A DNA stretch of 64,000 nt from an uncultured Pseudomonadales bacterium (GCA_947487765.1 CANKXO010000002.1:1-64000), one strand, 5' to 3'. Positions 20,401-29,108 are shown, counted from the first letter of the stretch. Numbers and translations are program-made. Notes: a model not told the origin generated them from the sequence alone.

Positions 20401-20949
20401 CTGGTACTCCCAAAGAGTGAGCAATGGTTTTCCGCCGACAATCAAATTAATATTTTCAACGGGTTTCACATCACAGATTAATTCTGAGGTGGCGATTTCG
20501 TTTTCTTCGCTTCGATCTGAGAAAACGCGCACGATAACAGAAAAGGGAAATTCTGCGGGCGTATTATAGGCTATTTCAAAGCCCTTCTCTCCTCGACTTA
20601 AAAAGTCTCTCCCAATTGCCTTTTCGCTTCTTAGCCGTTTTTCAAATGCTACCACTATACCTGAGCCAAGCGCACTGCCGTCGCTATTAACAACACTACC
20701 GCGTATAATATATTGTGATATAGGCAAGGCTTTTAGTCGTTGACTAATCGCGGTGGCAGTAGCGAGATCGACAAGTCCTGTCAATTTTAAGCCAACAGTT
20801 TTTTGAAAACTTTCAACCGCGAGAAAAGTTTTCGAATCATAGATGCCAGCTTGCCCCTGATGGTCAAAGCCGAGTTGACGTAGTGCATCTTGTAAAGCTT
20901 GTACATCTTGGCCGCGCATATTGGTTTTAAGCGGGTGGATAATATCCAT
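11419..20949 (-). CDS. Tc toxin subunit A (TcA/TcdA-like pore and translocation channel)
   Basis: 3176 aa, longer than typical TcA proteins (~2500 aa). TcA pentamers bind host cells and inject the toxin moiety carried in the TcB-TcC cocoon. Residues ~5-72 are a peptidoglycan-binding-type domain (GQDVQALQDALRQLGF) and ~82-180 a beta-sandwich of carboxypeptidase-regulatory type. The virulence-plasmid A/VRP1 region follows, with the hallmark block CACEHCQSVYSPAAYL near residue 615. A neuraminidase-like domain lies at ~1550-1700 (IHPENWL then YYYRRWVDQRYWTPW), then a long helical pore region, and a C-terminal TcB-binding domain at ~2890-3060 (FPEYIFDLDCPGHYFRRI). The ATG at 20949 has an AGGT ribosome-binding site. 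It follows the TcB-TcC gene after 155 bp, probably in one operon. There is no signal peptide, as expected. Confidence 0.93.
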   Translation of the reverse strand: MDIIHPLKTNMRGQDVQALQDALRQLGFDHQGQAGIYDSKTFLAVESFQKTVGLKLTGLVDLATATAISQRLKALPISQYIIRGSVVNSDGSALGSGIVVAFEKRLRSEKAIGRDFLSRGEKGFEIAYNTPAEFPFSVIVRVFSDRSEENEIATSELICDVKPVENINLIVGGKPLLTLWEYQQLHDAIAPILSQENIAAADLNNDDIEFITCKYKINSEHLALYNVSSRHHQRTDILAEIFYGLLRQGLPRELPALVTQPLDILEHALSDSVAQHIINPRFGDQIPKVLEQIQDQVIQLAQNKNDPDKPSFEALFDVAGVNVLQRSRILGAYVKRKGSVEEFWQELKNDVDIRDEELDELQKILKISSITLNHLKLVNQVVMMQRKGDLGNQLSDLCQLKVEDWLELINKQVGNHKIGAPAFFGTEEDQRHLRYAKFLPRMMESLFPTTVLSHRLADFEEPDFNVSAVTAFLQANPEFEFRNTSVTAYLDNHPEALAGIDNPDDTISRLKTVQRLFDVAPATNKAQAIAVLMKKEIASATAIRRMGATQFIRLNTDDLGADVAQTIYTRAARKADTALHIFSQSQAFNSANPKVIPVRPFGQIAPDLDDVFGSLDFCACEHCQSVYSPAAYLVAILHFLMNRSGDVEDRTALDVLFDRRPDLGEIALTCKNTNTTMPHIDLVLEILETAVVNNGMLSVESESGIDDHFPYQTTEDAQTLSISPQHVNDDAYKILSDAVYPWQLPFDLRYSEIRMYLEHLGMPLYDIIRYFRFSQRTDIQSAYASEFLGLTPKDRTIVINASNDTVFSLWGFSNASLFNDFVLQGNLGDILERSELTYDELVLLIKVPYIRGTQQLEIQFEAGSCDPNKATIESLDESVLERLRRFVVLWNKATWSIEELASALDATLGFTDANEIDSDVLVQLSAIADLQHTLNVPLETLLSWLNEPLATMTWHDDKPSYYKVFLGTSIGKSHANIFQLNEQNTELVDTTATLIEHKEVLCQLLRVSSDDLQQLITAELSDDTFNLHNLSRLYRIISFIQLQKLSIQDYLALLGLLGGSIFGDMTATALVDIVDLLQRINDSPFTIAELDYLLRHKLSENLDIVPDSDYVAGFLEELQKNLQNIDDNFSIPEEDRKILSTIEEALSRFLTLDEVNQVLGIVYGTSVQTLESKVNLIESAFPLLANASNLVSAWHEEVEGDKTPAAEKARAFLNAAIPALRQSEKERTTVQLFSLALGLDQSTVELLLGRQVSMSESNVSFLSIFSQIDSDEDVEISKQTSYDWLYKITFLINKLSFTNDEIQFYFLSGITAGWPDLEQLPLAPLEHSPLELSSFLDIVQLFGVASNLTGEQEGLVDLLTLLDKDLPRDEYLKVVSQSTQWDLDDVMFLTGPQALNITYPDGFRDGLFLSKTVPRIHILNILNVPAEEVSVWAQSINSDQVLHTANAVKQMVRQKYVDEDQWLHVAKPLHDHLREEQRNALVTYLSHLLEVDNSRTLYTHFLIDVEMSACMSTSRIAQAISSVQLFISRCLLNLETVQLSSKDIEEWQWMKSYRTWEAALKVLIHPENWLHISSREDKTSLFQQLENGLMQGEVTEDLAQHAYKEYLVGLDNISKLKICATCRQWEQYQDILHVFGRTRNAPHVYYYRRWVDQRYWTPWESIELAVEGQQLIPVFWEDTLYLFWPTFIEKADAPKISEDITPLPDPIRYHEVKMSWSVYDGNTWSTPQVSDDFITTPKSSVSRKLAEISFWPQFDAKGRLYIVNDFGTEQFRFNEKRGELIANRQKTIHGQVIEVPFRSLPLQQRSPLPNTKNRYGNLKETDESNGRLIIHSVDDDPVLGDPQADVVLKSTPGKFNLIIPSTERLARSRSPFFFSDPKRTFLVLPRGSYIGGFSAPEIDDLTIGFSPVVPLDQSDAVTRTIAAHTMRGLNLNDLQNTNFSTHNNNFITTDAQSILLNQQMTLIGPARWQAKTYRFENHYHPFSSLLLRQFERYGVDGVLKPDGEKEPQRKSLLSTLRRQNTRRAFFQKEYGPSLDVVENVKGISSLLELALAEPLERFDFSYGGAYSTYNWEVFYHIPYTLGRQLSRNQQFADAQRWFHYIFDPTCTLDGNSNDPWPERVWQIHPFFEHSTGKLAEDMKLLSRSSALNRQQKASRQQLLDQIEQWRKNPYSPHALGRIRIEAYMKAVVMSYLDNLIAWGDSLLRNDTRESINQATHIYSLAAELLGDRPREISPPNRDVTADSERAKTFNDLSSDLDQFSNALVLLEEQIAADQTPDTGSVSSDLLPMTDFSIADVNIENDSKRDSFVAVSPVEPPEGNSFTLDLPLAKPIPRSLVSLFFCIPKNDKLLGYWDIVDDRLFKIRHCMNIDGVIRHLPLFQPPIDPELLIRASASGANIDNVLSDIAMPLPYYRFRIIVAKATELTNEVKSLGAALLSAMEKKDSEALSLLRSEQELRMLKLTKEVLRKRLEEENAQKKSLLASRRSIAHRYKHYESLLLKEEESLQSIAVGEEISLRTPSSNLVMFDTLPQNIDIENEIPGHDLNNIVSNIKDLAGGLIGKTRSFISSVNPLKALANKSRIIRRLRKAGRKVKGKIRGGISFIKDKVFKNVNAPIFSSVFDEDTLQVPDSVKLNSSLQLLGQEKSAIKSLAGAQRSAEGAGNQQKLAALWQALPMSEISAKPLGIGAAVTVMGKMFSARTSALAIAYQNESGRYGFNASLEDKIGNFILRENEWTLQSNLAAMDIMQIDKQLAIADIRISIAKKEIRNHEKRIKNAVDVDNFMNEKFTNVELYSWMVEQLSDLYSKTYQLSTDFAKTAERAYQYELGIDKTHFIKSRVWNNLKQGLLAGEALHHDLKQMEVSYLEGNKREFELTKHISLHQLNSMALLKLKVEGQCDIEFPEYIFDLDCPGHYFRRIKSVSLSIPAITGPYTSISCSVNLLKSSIRKESTLLGGQYSRDLENDDSRFSDTYGAVQSIATSSAQNDSGLFELNFRDDRYLPFEGHGVISQWQLNMPHDLRQFDYNTITDVVIHIRYTARQGGQVLGNASTSFIKNELLPAANSNGLSQLFNLKQDFPMQWHQAFNGDDNLRLPIKKEHFPYMAQVFNLEVHGIEIYSSDGETLTPLAGDSLISPPHPNPTDVLIIDEDASSPTELVIDLSSIGSDEHIFVLMKYQLLE

Positions 20950-21104
20950 GGTCTTTTACCTGTAGATAAATGTTAGGTTTTGATATTGAAAATTTGTTAG
21001 CTATTGATTATTTTCTGCTGATAGCTTTCTTATTTATTTTTCAACTGAATTTTATCCTTTTGATATAAAAAATATTCTCTCCGTCACCTTTTGTCATTGA
21101 GTTA
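20950..21104. other. Gap between the TcB-TcC and TcA genes
   Basis: 155 bp, AT-rich. No clear terminator was seen, which fits read-through from the TcB-TcC gene into the TcA gene. Confidence 0.4.
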
Positions 21105-24100
21105 TCAAATTGAATTAGGGTTATTTAAAATTGGAGTTATTTTGACTTTAAATTTATCTTTCTGAATACCGAATCGTACGCCATCTTTTTCATGACGAAT
21201 CGTGTTTTTTGGTTCATAAAATTCTTTGAGTTCCAGTCCAAAACTGGAGCCATCAACAAGCCCTTTCATCCCCAATTGTGGGGCTGCTTTCTTTATACCA
21301 CGTATGTTTGTTCTGCCGCCGTTTAATCGGTCTAATTTATTTAAATCATTGGTTTGGCCTGTTACAGATCCAAAAAAATCTGCGACTGAGTTACTGATTC
21401 CAAGCATTTCATCAACACCAGAAGCAATTTCGTAACTTCCTCTAAAGGCATCAAGTAGATCTCCCCAAAATGGAATGTTTCCCGCTTCATCTAACGCAGC
21501 TTCTCCAACGCGGCCTTCGGAAGCCGCTTGAACAGCTGATGCATGGCCTATAGAAGTTCCGGCAAATGGGACAGCAGCACCAAGAAGCTTTATACCTTTA
21601 AGAAAACGTGGGCTAACATTATTCCAAATAGAGTTAGGATGTATCAGTGGCGGTGCTTCCGGTGGACTGAATAAAGAGGGTTTGGTTTCTACCTCCTTAA
21701 AATCACCAAAAGCATTAGGGTTTCTGGCTTGAATGGTGCCAGAATGTACTGATGACTTAGAATTTTTAGGACTTCTATCTGGATTTGGTGGGTTTCCACC
21801 TGATGATTTCGGCTGAGTTGATAAGTCTGGTTTTGGCGCTTTGTTTCTATCACGTTCTAGCTCTTGATCTAAGCGTTCTAAACCACCCACGGGATTAATT
21901 TGAGTTGGAGGCTTGGTGGTACCAGAATATCCACCGGGAATACCTATTGAGTCTGGTGGAATATATTCACTGGGTGCAGCCATTTCGATAATTGCACGAA
22001 ACGCTGATTCTAATAACACATCTTTTTTTCTACCCTGTTTTTCCCCTAGCTTTTTTACGACAGATTCACCCTCATCGGGAAGGTTGCCATTGATATCTCT
22101 TAGTTTAGTGGGATTTCCATTACAGTATTCGAAACTATTGATTCCACTTACAAGCCCAATCGGATCCGCACTTAACCACCGTCCCAACCACGGTAAATAA
22201 TATCTCGCCGAGTGATAATTTAAACCACTCTCTTCATCCCGTTCCATGCCCGTATAGCGATAGCGTTTGGCTGTGGCTCGAATATTGGCATTATTGGCTT
22301 GATAAGAAGTCGTGCCGTAGGGATGGTATTCTTCGTAGCTAATGATATTGCCGTTATCATCCAATTCTAAATTGGCAGAACCTAAGTGATTACTGAATTG
22401 ATAACGGGTGAGTTGAGTTTCAAATTCATCACTGCCTTGAGTGCGGGTTTCGACTAAAGCAATGCGACCGCTATCGTCACCAATATGTAAACTTTGGCGT
22501 TCGACCTCGATATTACCGGTGCTATCGTAACGGCGATAAATTTCTACATTGCCCAGGTAAATGCGTTCCTGTCTTTTACTTTGTCCACCAGTACGCTCAG
22601 TGATTTTTCTTATGCGTTCACCATCACCGTCGTAGGTATACCAGGTGCTTTCAGGTACCTGGCCGGTACAAATTTGTTGGGTGGCGGTTTGTTGGAGTTC
22701 ATCTTTAAAATTCCAACGCATTTGGCTGAGGTGGTTTAGACTGGTAATAAAACCGTGATGCTGATGATAACTGTAGTTGTAGGGTGTTTGTTCCCCTACT
22801 TGGGTCGATAATAAACGGTTGCTGTTATCGGCATAGTGGTAGTTTCTCGTCCAGCTTCGTGCAGTGTTGCTAGGCACGCTGTGGCGCATTTGTAAAATAT
22901 TACCCACCGGGTCATAGTGGTATTGTTGTTGATAATTTTGCCAGGCCATATCATCGCCTGCTTGGTAGCGAATGCGATAGATTTCATCCCGCCAATTATC
23001 ACAGGGGCCATGTTGTAAATTTTGCCCGGCGTGCTCTCTACCCTGTGCTTGTATTAAGCGGTTTAAGGCATCGTAGCTGTAATTGTTTCGAGGTTCGATT
23101 ATAAAATTATTAAAAAAACGTGTGGGAATAGCGCGGTCTTCTATCTCTGAAATATTACCCACTGGGTCGTAGGTATACAGCAGATTTTGAATGGTTTGAT
23201 GGCTGCCTGTGGTCTGATTAATGGCTGTCGTTTGTAGCTGTGTCAGTCTAAAAGTGAGCGGGTCGTAATGGTATGTGGTAGTGCTTAAACTCCCATTCTG
23301 TACATCAGCATAATCAATGTGTGTGCGCCTGCCTTTCTCATCGTAATCAATATTTCTGATAAAGGTTCTCTCAGGGAGCAAACCGCCATTGGAATTAGGT
23401 AGAGCAACATGCAAACGTTCCAACAGGCCTGCTTGATTATATTCGGGGCGATGAATACTGCCATCGGCTTCGGTACTTTGTACGGCGCGATTCAACGCAT
23501 CGTAAACGCCTTGGCTTTGGTAAGCGGGAAAACTCGCATCTAAGCGCGTATCCAGTTCGGCTATTTTCTCTAAATCCGTAAAATTGGTTTCATTGGCTAC
23601 TGATAGCGACCAATTTAATGTCTGCCGATATTCTTCCGCAATACGGCGTTGGCCTTGCAAAGGGTTGCCTTTAAAGTCAAAGGCGGTGTTTTCGGTTTTG
23701 CCGCCGATATCATAAATAACAAAAGCTTGGCCACGTAGGTTACGTTGCTGGGCATTGGCTTGTTGTTCACCGTAAAAATAACGCTCATAGATATGATCCA
23801 AAAACGGTTCTTGCTCACCGCCTTGCACATGCAGACTCAATAGGCGATTAAATTCATCGTAGTGGTGAGTCCAAATTTGATCGCGTTCATCCCAGCTATG
23901 CAACGGTTTGGATTCTACATCGACCATACCCCAACGGCGGCCATCATCCATACTGGCTTCGGCAATGCGATGGCCGAGTATATCGTAGCGATAACTCACC
24001 ACCCTATTACCCCGCGCATCGATTACAGAACGCGCATTGCCTTCTATATCCATCTCGATAAAGGTGGTATAGAGCTGTTCGTTATTTTCTTCCCCCCCGT

Positions 24101-27100
24101 TGTGTTCACTACTGAGTACTGGCCTACCCAATGCATCGAGATATAAGGCAGAAGGCGTATTAACATGTACCTGTGCTTTTTGAGCGGCGCTTTGTGCTTT
24201 TGGATCGTTAATAAAATTGGGGTGGGTATTATCAGTGCGCCGCCGGTGCCAATCGCTATCTAAAATGGTATCAATCGGATCATAGTGTTGTTGCTCCCAG
24301 GCAGTAAATTCTACTTTTGAAAATGTGCCATCGGGGAGATCGGTTTTGATTAAACGACCCAGGGAGTCGTAATGCATAATGGGTGTTACACCACGTTCAA
24401 CCAGTTCTTTGGCCTCTTCAAATTTAGGCGTGACCGAAAAATAGGGTTCGTATTGTTTTACCGCATTGCCTTTATTATTCAGAACAGTGCGGCCATTACC
24501 AACCCAACGCAGTTTTTCGCCCGTGTCAATTTCATTTAGAGTAAAGCGACAATCTGGCTCAATTTGTAGTTGTAAAGCAAGCCCTGGCTCTGCTTGGGAC
24601 TTGCTCATTACGACATTGCCACCACCATCGGAGTATTCAAAACTCAGTTGCAGAGGGCTTTGGGGATTATTTATAAAATGCTGTTCACGAATAATGGAAG
24701 CCACAACACTAGGACGATAAGGAATACGGCGGCAGGGGCTATTTTCAAATGCTTCCTGTGGCTGTAAGTCTCTTTCTTGAACCGATTGATAAAAACGATG
24801 AAGATCATAAACAAAACGGCTAGAAGCGCCCTGCAATAAGTTCTGCCCTGCTGTTCTTAATATTTGCGTGTCTTCACTGTTAAGATACTGATCGATAAGG
24901 GCCTGTTCATTTTCATCTGTCCACTCGGTAAAATCAGATAAATTATCTGCCGCTTCAATGCTATGTTCGCCTTGCTCATCAAAAAAGCCATTACCCTCCA
25001 CTGCGGTGGCTTTGACCAAGCCCAGTTCATCTTGAATCACAGAAACCGGATTGGCATTGATATCGATTAAACGACTTGGTGCAAGCAGACGATAATTAAA
25101 ACGGTCTATGCGAGTGGTGTTGCCGATGGCATCCTCTATTTCTCGAATAAACAGATAGTAGCCATCATTATTGCGCTGACTGTTACTGAAAGTCTCGTTG
25201 TCATAACGAACTTGGCTTAGCAACCCTGTAGGGCTCTCATAACGTAGCGGTGAAAAAAAACGAGTTCTGGCTGCGGTTGGCGTTTCACCTTGACTCAGAA
25301 AATGCGTCAAACCTGAGCGTATCCAAAATTGATTCTCAATCTGCGTGTAATCACCCAGCGATTCCATCAATTCGGAAACCGTAAGCCCATTGACGGTAAG
25401 TAACTCAGCATCGCGCTGATAAATGTTATCGATTAATTCGGAAGTATAGGCTAATTGATAGTTTTCATAGGGCAGCGCTAAGCTAGCGGCTTCGCCAAAA
25501 GGTAGCGGCGTAATAAAATTATCATCTCTATAGCGGGTTTGAACATGTTCGATTAATCGCCGCTGTGGAGCACCATCAGCAGTGACATGGTAGGGTATTT
25601 CATTGGTAGAAATATCGCCCAAAATAGTGTGCAGTTCATCAACGTGAAACAAGGTATTTTCTGCCGTTATGCCTGTCACTTCATAGCTTAGTGATTCATG
25701 GGGTAATCGGGTTCGATAGACCCTTGGCTCATCAAGATCGTTAAGCAATTGGCCATTGTGCCTAAATTGCGCAAAGCGGTTTTGGCTCACAATAATATGG
25801 GTTTGTTGCTGTGCGTTGCGTAAGTTTTCAGTATTGGTGCTGAAAGCGTTTTGGAGTTTGTTCTGCTCTGCAAATGCGGAAAAGTCGGTGACACGGGATT
25901 GCAATGCTGCATGGGCTTCTGCTGCCCGCTGCGGATCTCGCCCATAAATCACACTGACTGATTCCAGTATATTGCCTAGTTCATCGATATGGGTATTGAG
26001 CGTATGAGTAAGGCGATAATCGGTTTCATCACGCTCATAATGGATGGCTATCGCTTCACTTTCTGTGACCAAAAAGACACCAAAGGCATTATTCGCTTTC
26101 GGCTGAAGCATTTGGATATTGCAATTGTGAGTGGCGACCCTGAAGGGTTTCTTTTGCAATTGCAATGCTTCGTCCGTTGGGTTTTCCAAGGGCGCATCTA
26201 GGGCAAAAACTTCTTGCCTAAGCATCATTCTCTTGCAGGCACGTAGTGCTTCACGGTATTCATCACCGGGCAAGGCATTAATGTCATCGCTTAGTCTGGC
26301 ATCGCTTAGTGATGGTTCAGTAATCGCAATGGGAGAGTCTGGAAAGCTACGATTAAATTCCTGGTGCCAGTATTCCCTTTGAAATTGCTCTAAAATACGT
26401 TCACGATCTAAATAGGCACCCGTATGAAACCAGGTTTTTGTTAGCACGGGTTGCTGAAAAAGCTGCTCATCGTTTTCTAATTGATTGGCGTTATTGTGAT
26501 TATGCCACTCCCGATAATATTCAGTATCGGTCTGCTCTACTCTGCCAAAGCCTCTAAACTCTCGCTCGGGGTGATCGTAATAACCATGGTGGTAGGTATA
26601 TGAACTTGAAAAGCGGACATCGGTAATTTTTTCTTCGATCACCACTTGACTCACCACTTGTACCGGGAAAGGCAGTTTGGTAATCCATGGCGTACCGGCA
26701 AGTTTGTCTTGCAAATAAAAATAGGTAGAACTTTTGTATTCCAGGTGGGTTTCTTTACCCAGGTTATTGCTGTAATACCGCATAACATGGGGTTTTTTAC
26801 TGTCCATTAGGTCAATATATTGCATAGGTGAGCGGCGATGACTGGGTAAGTCACTTGACCACACAATGCAGGAAGTACCAGCACCCAGTAAGTCGACAAC
26901 AGCAAGCTGGCTATTTGAATCAATAGGGAAAAACGGCTCTATTTCATGGGCATTACTCCAAGCGTTACCACTGAGATTGATAAACGCTTTAAAAACATTT
27001 TTACCTAAGTAGAGAATATCCGTCGCGCCAGTACCACTGATATCGGCAAGGTGGAGATAGTTTGGATTAAAAGCATCAGGATAATCAAAAATGGGGGCAT

Positions 27101-29108
27101 TGCTCATACTGATTTTTGCACTGAAATGACCATAACCTAAATTCGCCCAGTAACAAATATCACCATTGCGGATGCGAACAATATCGGTCAGTCCATCACC
27201 TGACATATCCGCCAGAAAAATAGTTTGCTGTTGATCAGAAAAAACAATAGCTGGCCCATTTTCTTCATCGAGCGCTTTAAAGGTTCGCTTTGCGGATAAG
27301 TGCCCCACTTTGCCAGCAGCTTCGTACCATGTGAACGCGCGGTCTTCAGTGACGACGAGATCCGGTTGCCCATCGCCATTGACATCGAGTAAACGGGTAT
27401 TGGGATCTTGCAGATTGATATTGGCGACAGCTGTAAAATGTTTAAAAGGCTCCAAGATATTTTCATTATCATTGAGCGAATAATAACCTTGAACACCTGG
27501 GCTATTAACGACAACTTGTTTCTCACCGCTTGCTTCAAGATCCTGAATCGATAACGCACCACCGGCTAGACCTGAAAAACTGGGTTTTTGTAGCACTTTT
27601 TCAGCAAGGGTAAACGTCACGTCAGCACTTTCATCGTTGCTACCTAAATTACTTTTGTAATACCAGCCTTCCGCTTGCTCCGTTAAAATACCTGAAATAC
27701 CTTCACCATAGAGATCGACCCATTGGTAATTATTAGTAAGCCCGACAGGTGCATTGACGATACTTTCTTCACTGACTTTTTTTATGTTTTTATTCCAATT
27801 GAGTTTTTCATAGGCAAACTCAATGGGTGGCAAGGTTTTTTTTGAGTATTGAGAGTCGGGCTTTCTTATATAGCCATTTTGTATGATGGATCGTAAATAG
27901 GTGGTTTCTGATTGATGGGAATCATTGATAGATGAGGGTTCATAAATAAGATCCAGTGATCTCACTAAATAATCTTGACCGAAAGCGGTTTCATTACTGG
28001 TTCCCTGAAATTGGGTTTCATCAGGGAAATGGTGAAACATTAGGATGCGTTTACATAAACGATTGGTTCTAATTTCAAAACCTGAGCGATAGGACGAAAA
28101 CGCATCTTGCCGATACTCCCAATCACCACTATCCTGCGGTGTTGGCGATAACTCATCGTGTTCACCGTAGTCAAACACCAGCTCGAAGAAATATTCAGCA
28201 CCGTCAGGAATTAAGGGTGCATAAGGCTCAGAGGCATCTGCATACCACGCAACACGATTGCCATATTGAATACTTTTTAGGTAAGTATTAGTATAAGGTG
28301 CTAGGCCGGATTTTCTATTTCTTTCATGTAGACTATTTGGAATTGTACCGTCAGACACCAATAAACCTTTGGCATCAACATTACTATCATGTTTATAGTA
28401 ATATTGAATCCAGTTACCCTTATCGTCAAAGCTATAGTCAGGCAACCATTGAAAGATCTTATCTGAATTATTTGGGTCGGCAATTCTTGCCTGCGGCGAC
28501 AACCCAAAGATTGTGACGACATTTTCTCTTGTCGTTACCTTCCAAAATAGGCCGTGATCCGCATGATGTATTTTTTCGATACGGGCAAAACCACTCTCTA
28601 TACGGGGGCGATATCGTTTTACGCTGTAGCCGTTATCGACTCTTTCTAGAGGAGTAAAAGACTCGCTGTCTTCTTTTAGAAAAGGCACCAGATCTTCCAT
28701 CCCAGAAAACATAAAACTATCTTCTTCCGCATCATCGCAGTATTGCGGAAGCTGTTTATCAGTTTTTCGCTGGATGATAGGTTGGTCAAGAGACCAACCT
28801 AAACCATAAGCACTGTTGCCGTTACCAGAATTATAAGATAGTGAAAGTGATGGAGTGATATTATTACGGCCGGCCGTAATTGGCAAAGGGATAGAAAAGC
28901 CAGCCGTACCATTAGCAGCATTGACCTCAAATTTCTCATCAATTCCCCTTAAAGCCCCACCACCTTTAGGAAGAGAAATATCAGGAATTTCCAGGCTATT
29001 TGATTCTGTAGCTTGCTCTTGAACTAGGCTCTCAGTATCTATATTAGCACTATGTCCATTAGTCTCTGTTTTATTAGATGACGTGGCACTACTGTTTAAC
29101 ACATCCAC
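21105..29108 (-). CDS. Fused Tc toxin subunits B and C (TcB-TcC) with variable C-terminal toxin region
   Basis: 2667 aa from a GTG start at 29108 preceded by AAGGA. The N-terminus is an SpvB-type domain (LPKGGGALRGIDEKFEVN, then GLGWSLD). FG-GAP/propeller repeats follow at ~500-720 (LLDVNGDGQPDLVV, LADMSGDGLTDIVR), then TcdB middle domains with the FHTGAYLDRE motif, many RHS/YD repeats at ~1500-2230, and the RHS-associated core at ~2240-2343 (RYTGMERDEESGLNYHSARY). The core carries DPIG and a second Asp in RDING, the paired aspartates of TcC self-cleavage. About 325 residues after the core form the hypervariable toxin end, which matches no enzyme family I recognise. Many Tc loci encode B and C separately; here both are one chain. 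Confidence 0.93.
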   Translation of the reverse strand: MDVLNSSATSSNKTETNGHSANIDTESLVQEQATESNSLEIPDISLPKGGGALRGIDEKFEVNAANGTAGFSIPLPITAGRNNITPSLSLSYNSGNGNSAYGLGWSLDQPIIQRKTDKQLPQYCDDAEEDSFMFSGMEDLVPFLKEDSESFTPLERVDNGYSVKRYRPRIESGFARIEKIHHADHGLFWKVTTRENVVTIFGLSPQARIADPNNSDKIFQWLPDYSFDDKGNWIQYYYKHDSNVDAKGLLVSDGTIPNSLHERNRKSGLAPYTNTYLKSIQYGNRVAWYADASEPYAPLIPDGAEYFFELVFDYGEHDELSPTPQDSGDWEYRQDAFSSYRSGFEIRTNRLCKRILMFHHFPDETQFQGTSNETAFGQDYLVRSLDLIYEPSSINDSHQSETTYLRSIIQNGYIRKPDSQYSKKTLPPIEFAYEKLNWNKNIKKVSEESIVNAPVGLTNNYQWVDLYGEGISGILTEQAEGWYYKSNLGSNDESADVTFTLAEKVLQKPSFSGLAGGALSIQDLEASGEKQVVVNSPGVQGYYSLNDNENILEPFKHFTAVANINLQDPNTRLLDVNGDGQPDLVVTEDRAFTWYEAAGKVGHLSAKRTFKALDEENGPAIVFSDQQQTIFLADMSGDGLTDIVRIRNGDICYWANLGYGHFSAKISMSNAPIFDYPDAFNPNYLHLADISGTGATDILYLGKNVFKAFINLSGNAWSNAHEIEPFFPIDSNSQLAVVDLLGAGTSCIVWSSDLPSHRRSPMQYIDLMDSKKPHVMRYYSNNLGKETHLEYKSSTYFYLQDKLAGTPWITKLPFPVQVVSQVVIEEKITDVRFSSSYTYHHGYYDHPEREFRGFGRVEQTDTEYYREWHNHNNANQLENDEQLFQQPVLTKTWFHTGAYLDRERILEQFQREYWHQEFNRSFPDSPIAITEPSLSDARLSDDINALPGDEYREALRACKRMMLRQEVFALDAPLENPTDEALQLQKKPFRVATHNCNIQMLQPKANNAFGVFLVTESEAIAIHYERDETDYRLTHTLNTHIDELGNILESVSVIYGRDPQRAAEAHAALQSRVTDFSAFAEQNKLQNAFSTNTENLRNAQQQTHIIVSQNRFAQFRHNGQLLNDLDEPRVYRTRLPHESLSYEVTGITAENTLFHVDELHTILGDISTNEIPYHVTADGAPQRRLIEHVQTRYRDDNFITPLPFGEAASLALPYENYQLAYTSELIDNIYQRDAELLTVNGLTVSELMESLGDYTQIENQFWIRSGLTHFLSQGETPTAARTRFFSPLRYESPTGLLSQVRYDNETFSNSQRNNDGYYLFIREIEDAIGNTTRIDRFNYRLLAPSRLIDINANPVSVIQDELGLVKATAVEGNGFFDEQGEHSIEAADNLSDFTEWTDENEQALIDQYLNSEDTQILRTAGQNLLQGASSRFVYDLHRFYQSVQERDLQPQEAFENSPCRRIPYRPSVVASIIREQHFINNPQSPLQLSFEYSDGGGNVVMSKSQAEPGLALQLQIEPDCRFTLNEIDTGEKLRWVGNGRTVLNNKGNAVKQYEPYFSVTPKFEEAKELVERGVTPIMHYDSLGRLIKTDLPDGTFSKVEFTAWEQQHYDPIDTILDSDWHRRRTDNTHPNFINDPKAQSAAQKAQVHVNTPSALYLDALGRPVLSSEHNGGEENNEQLYTTFIEMDIEGNARSVIDARGNRVVSYRYDILGHRIAEASMDDGRRWGMVDVESKPLHSWDERDQIWTHHYDEFNRLLSLHVQGGEQEPFLDHIYERYFYGEQQANAQQRNLRGQAFVIYDIGGKTENTAFDFKGNPLQGQRRIAEEYRQTLNWSLSVANETNFTDLEKIAELDTRLDASFPAYQSQGVYDALNRAVQSTEADGSIHRPEYNQAGLLERLHVALPNSNGGLLPERTFIRNIDYDEKGRRTHIDYADVQNGSLSTTTYHYDPLTFRLTQLQTTAINQTTGSHQTIQNLLYTYDPVGNISEIEDRAIPTRFFNNFIIEPRNNYSYDALNRLIQAQGREHAGQNLQHGPCDNWRDEIYRIRYQAGDDMAWQNYQQQYHYDPVGNILQMRHSVPSNTARSWTRNYHYADNSNRLLSTQVGEQTPYNYSYHQHHGFITSLNHLSQMRWNFKDELQQTATQQICTGQVPESTWYTYDGDGERIRKITERTGGQSKRQERIYLGNVEIYRRYDSTGNIEVERQSLHIGDDSGRIALVETRTQGSDEFETQLTRYQFSNHLGSANLELDDNGNIISYEEYHPYGTTSYQANNANIRATAKRYRYTGMERDEESGLNYHSARYYLPWLGRWLSADPIGLVSGINSFEYCNGNPTKLRDINGNLPDEGESVVKKLGEKQGRKKDVLLESAFRAIIEMAAPSEYIPPDSIGIPGGYSGTTKPPTQINPVGGLERLDQELERDRNKAPKPDLSTQPKSSGGNPPNPDRSPKNSKSSVHSGTIQARNPNAFGDFKEVETKPSLFSPPEAPPLIHPNSIWNNVSPRFLKGIKLLGAAVPFAGTSIGHASAVQAASEGRVGEAALDEAGNIPFWGDLLDAFRGSYEIASGVDEMLGISNSVADFFGSVTGQTNDLNKLDRLNGGRTNIRGIKKAAPQLGMKGLVDGSSFGLELKEFYEPKNTIRHEKDGVRFGIQKDKFKVKITPILNNPNSI

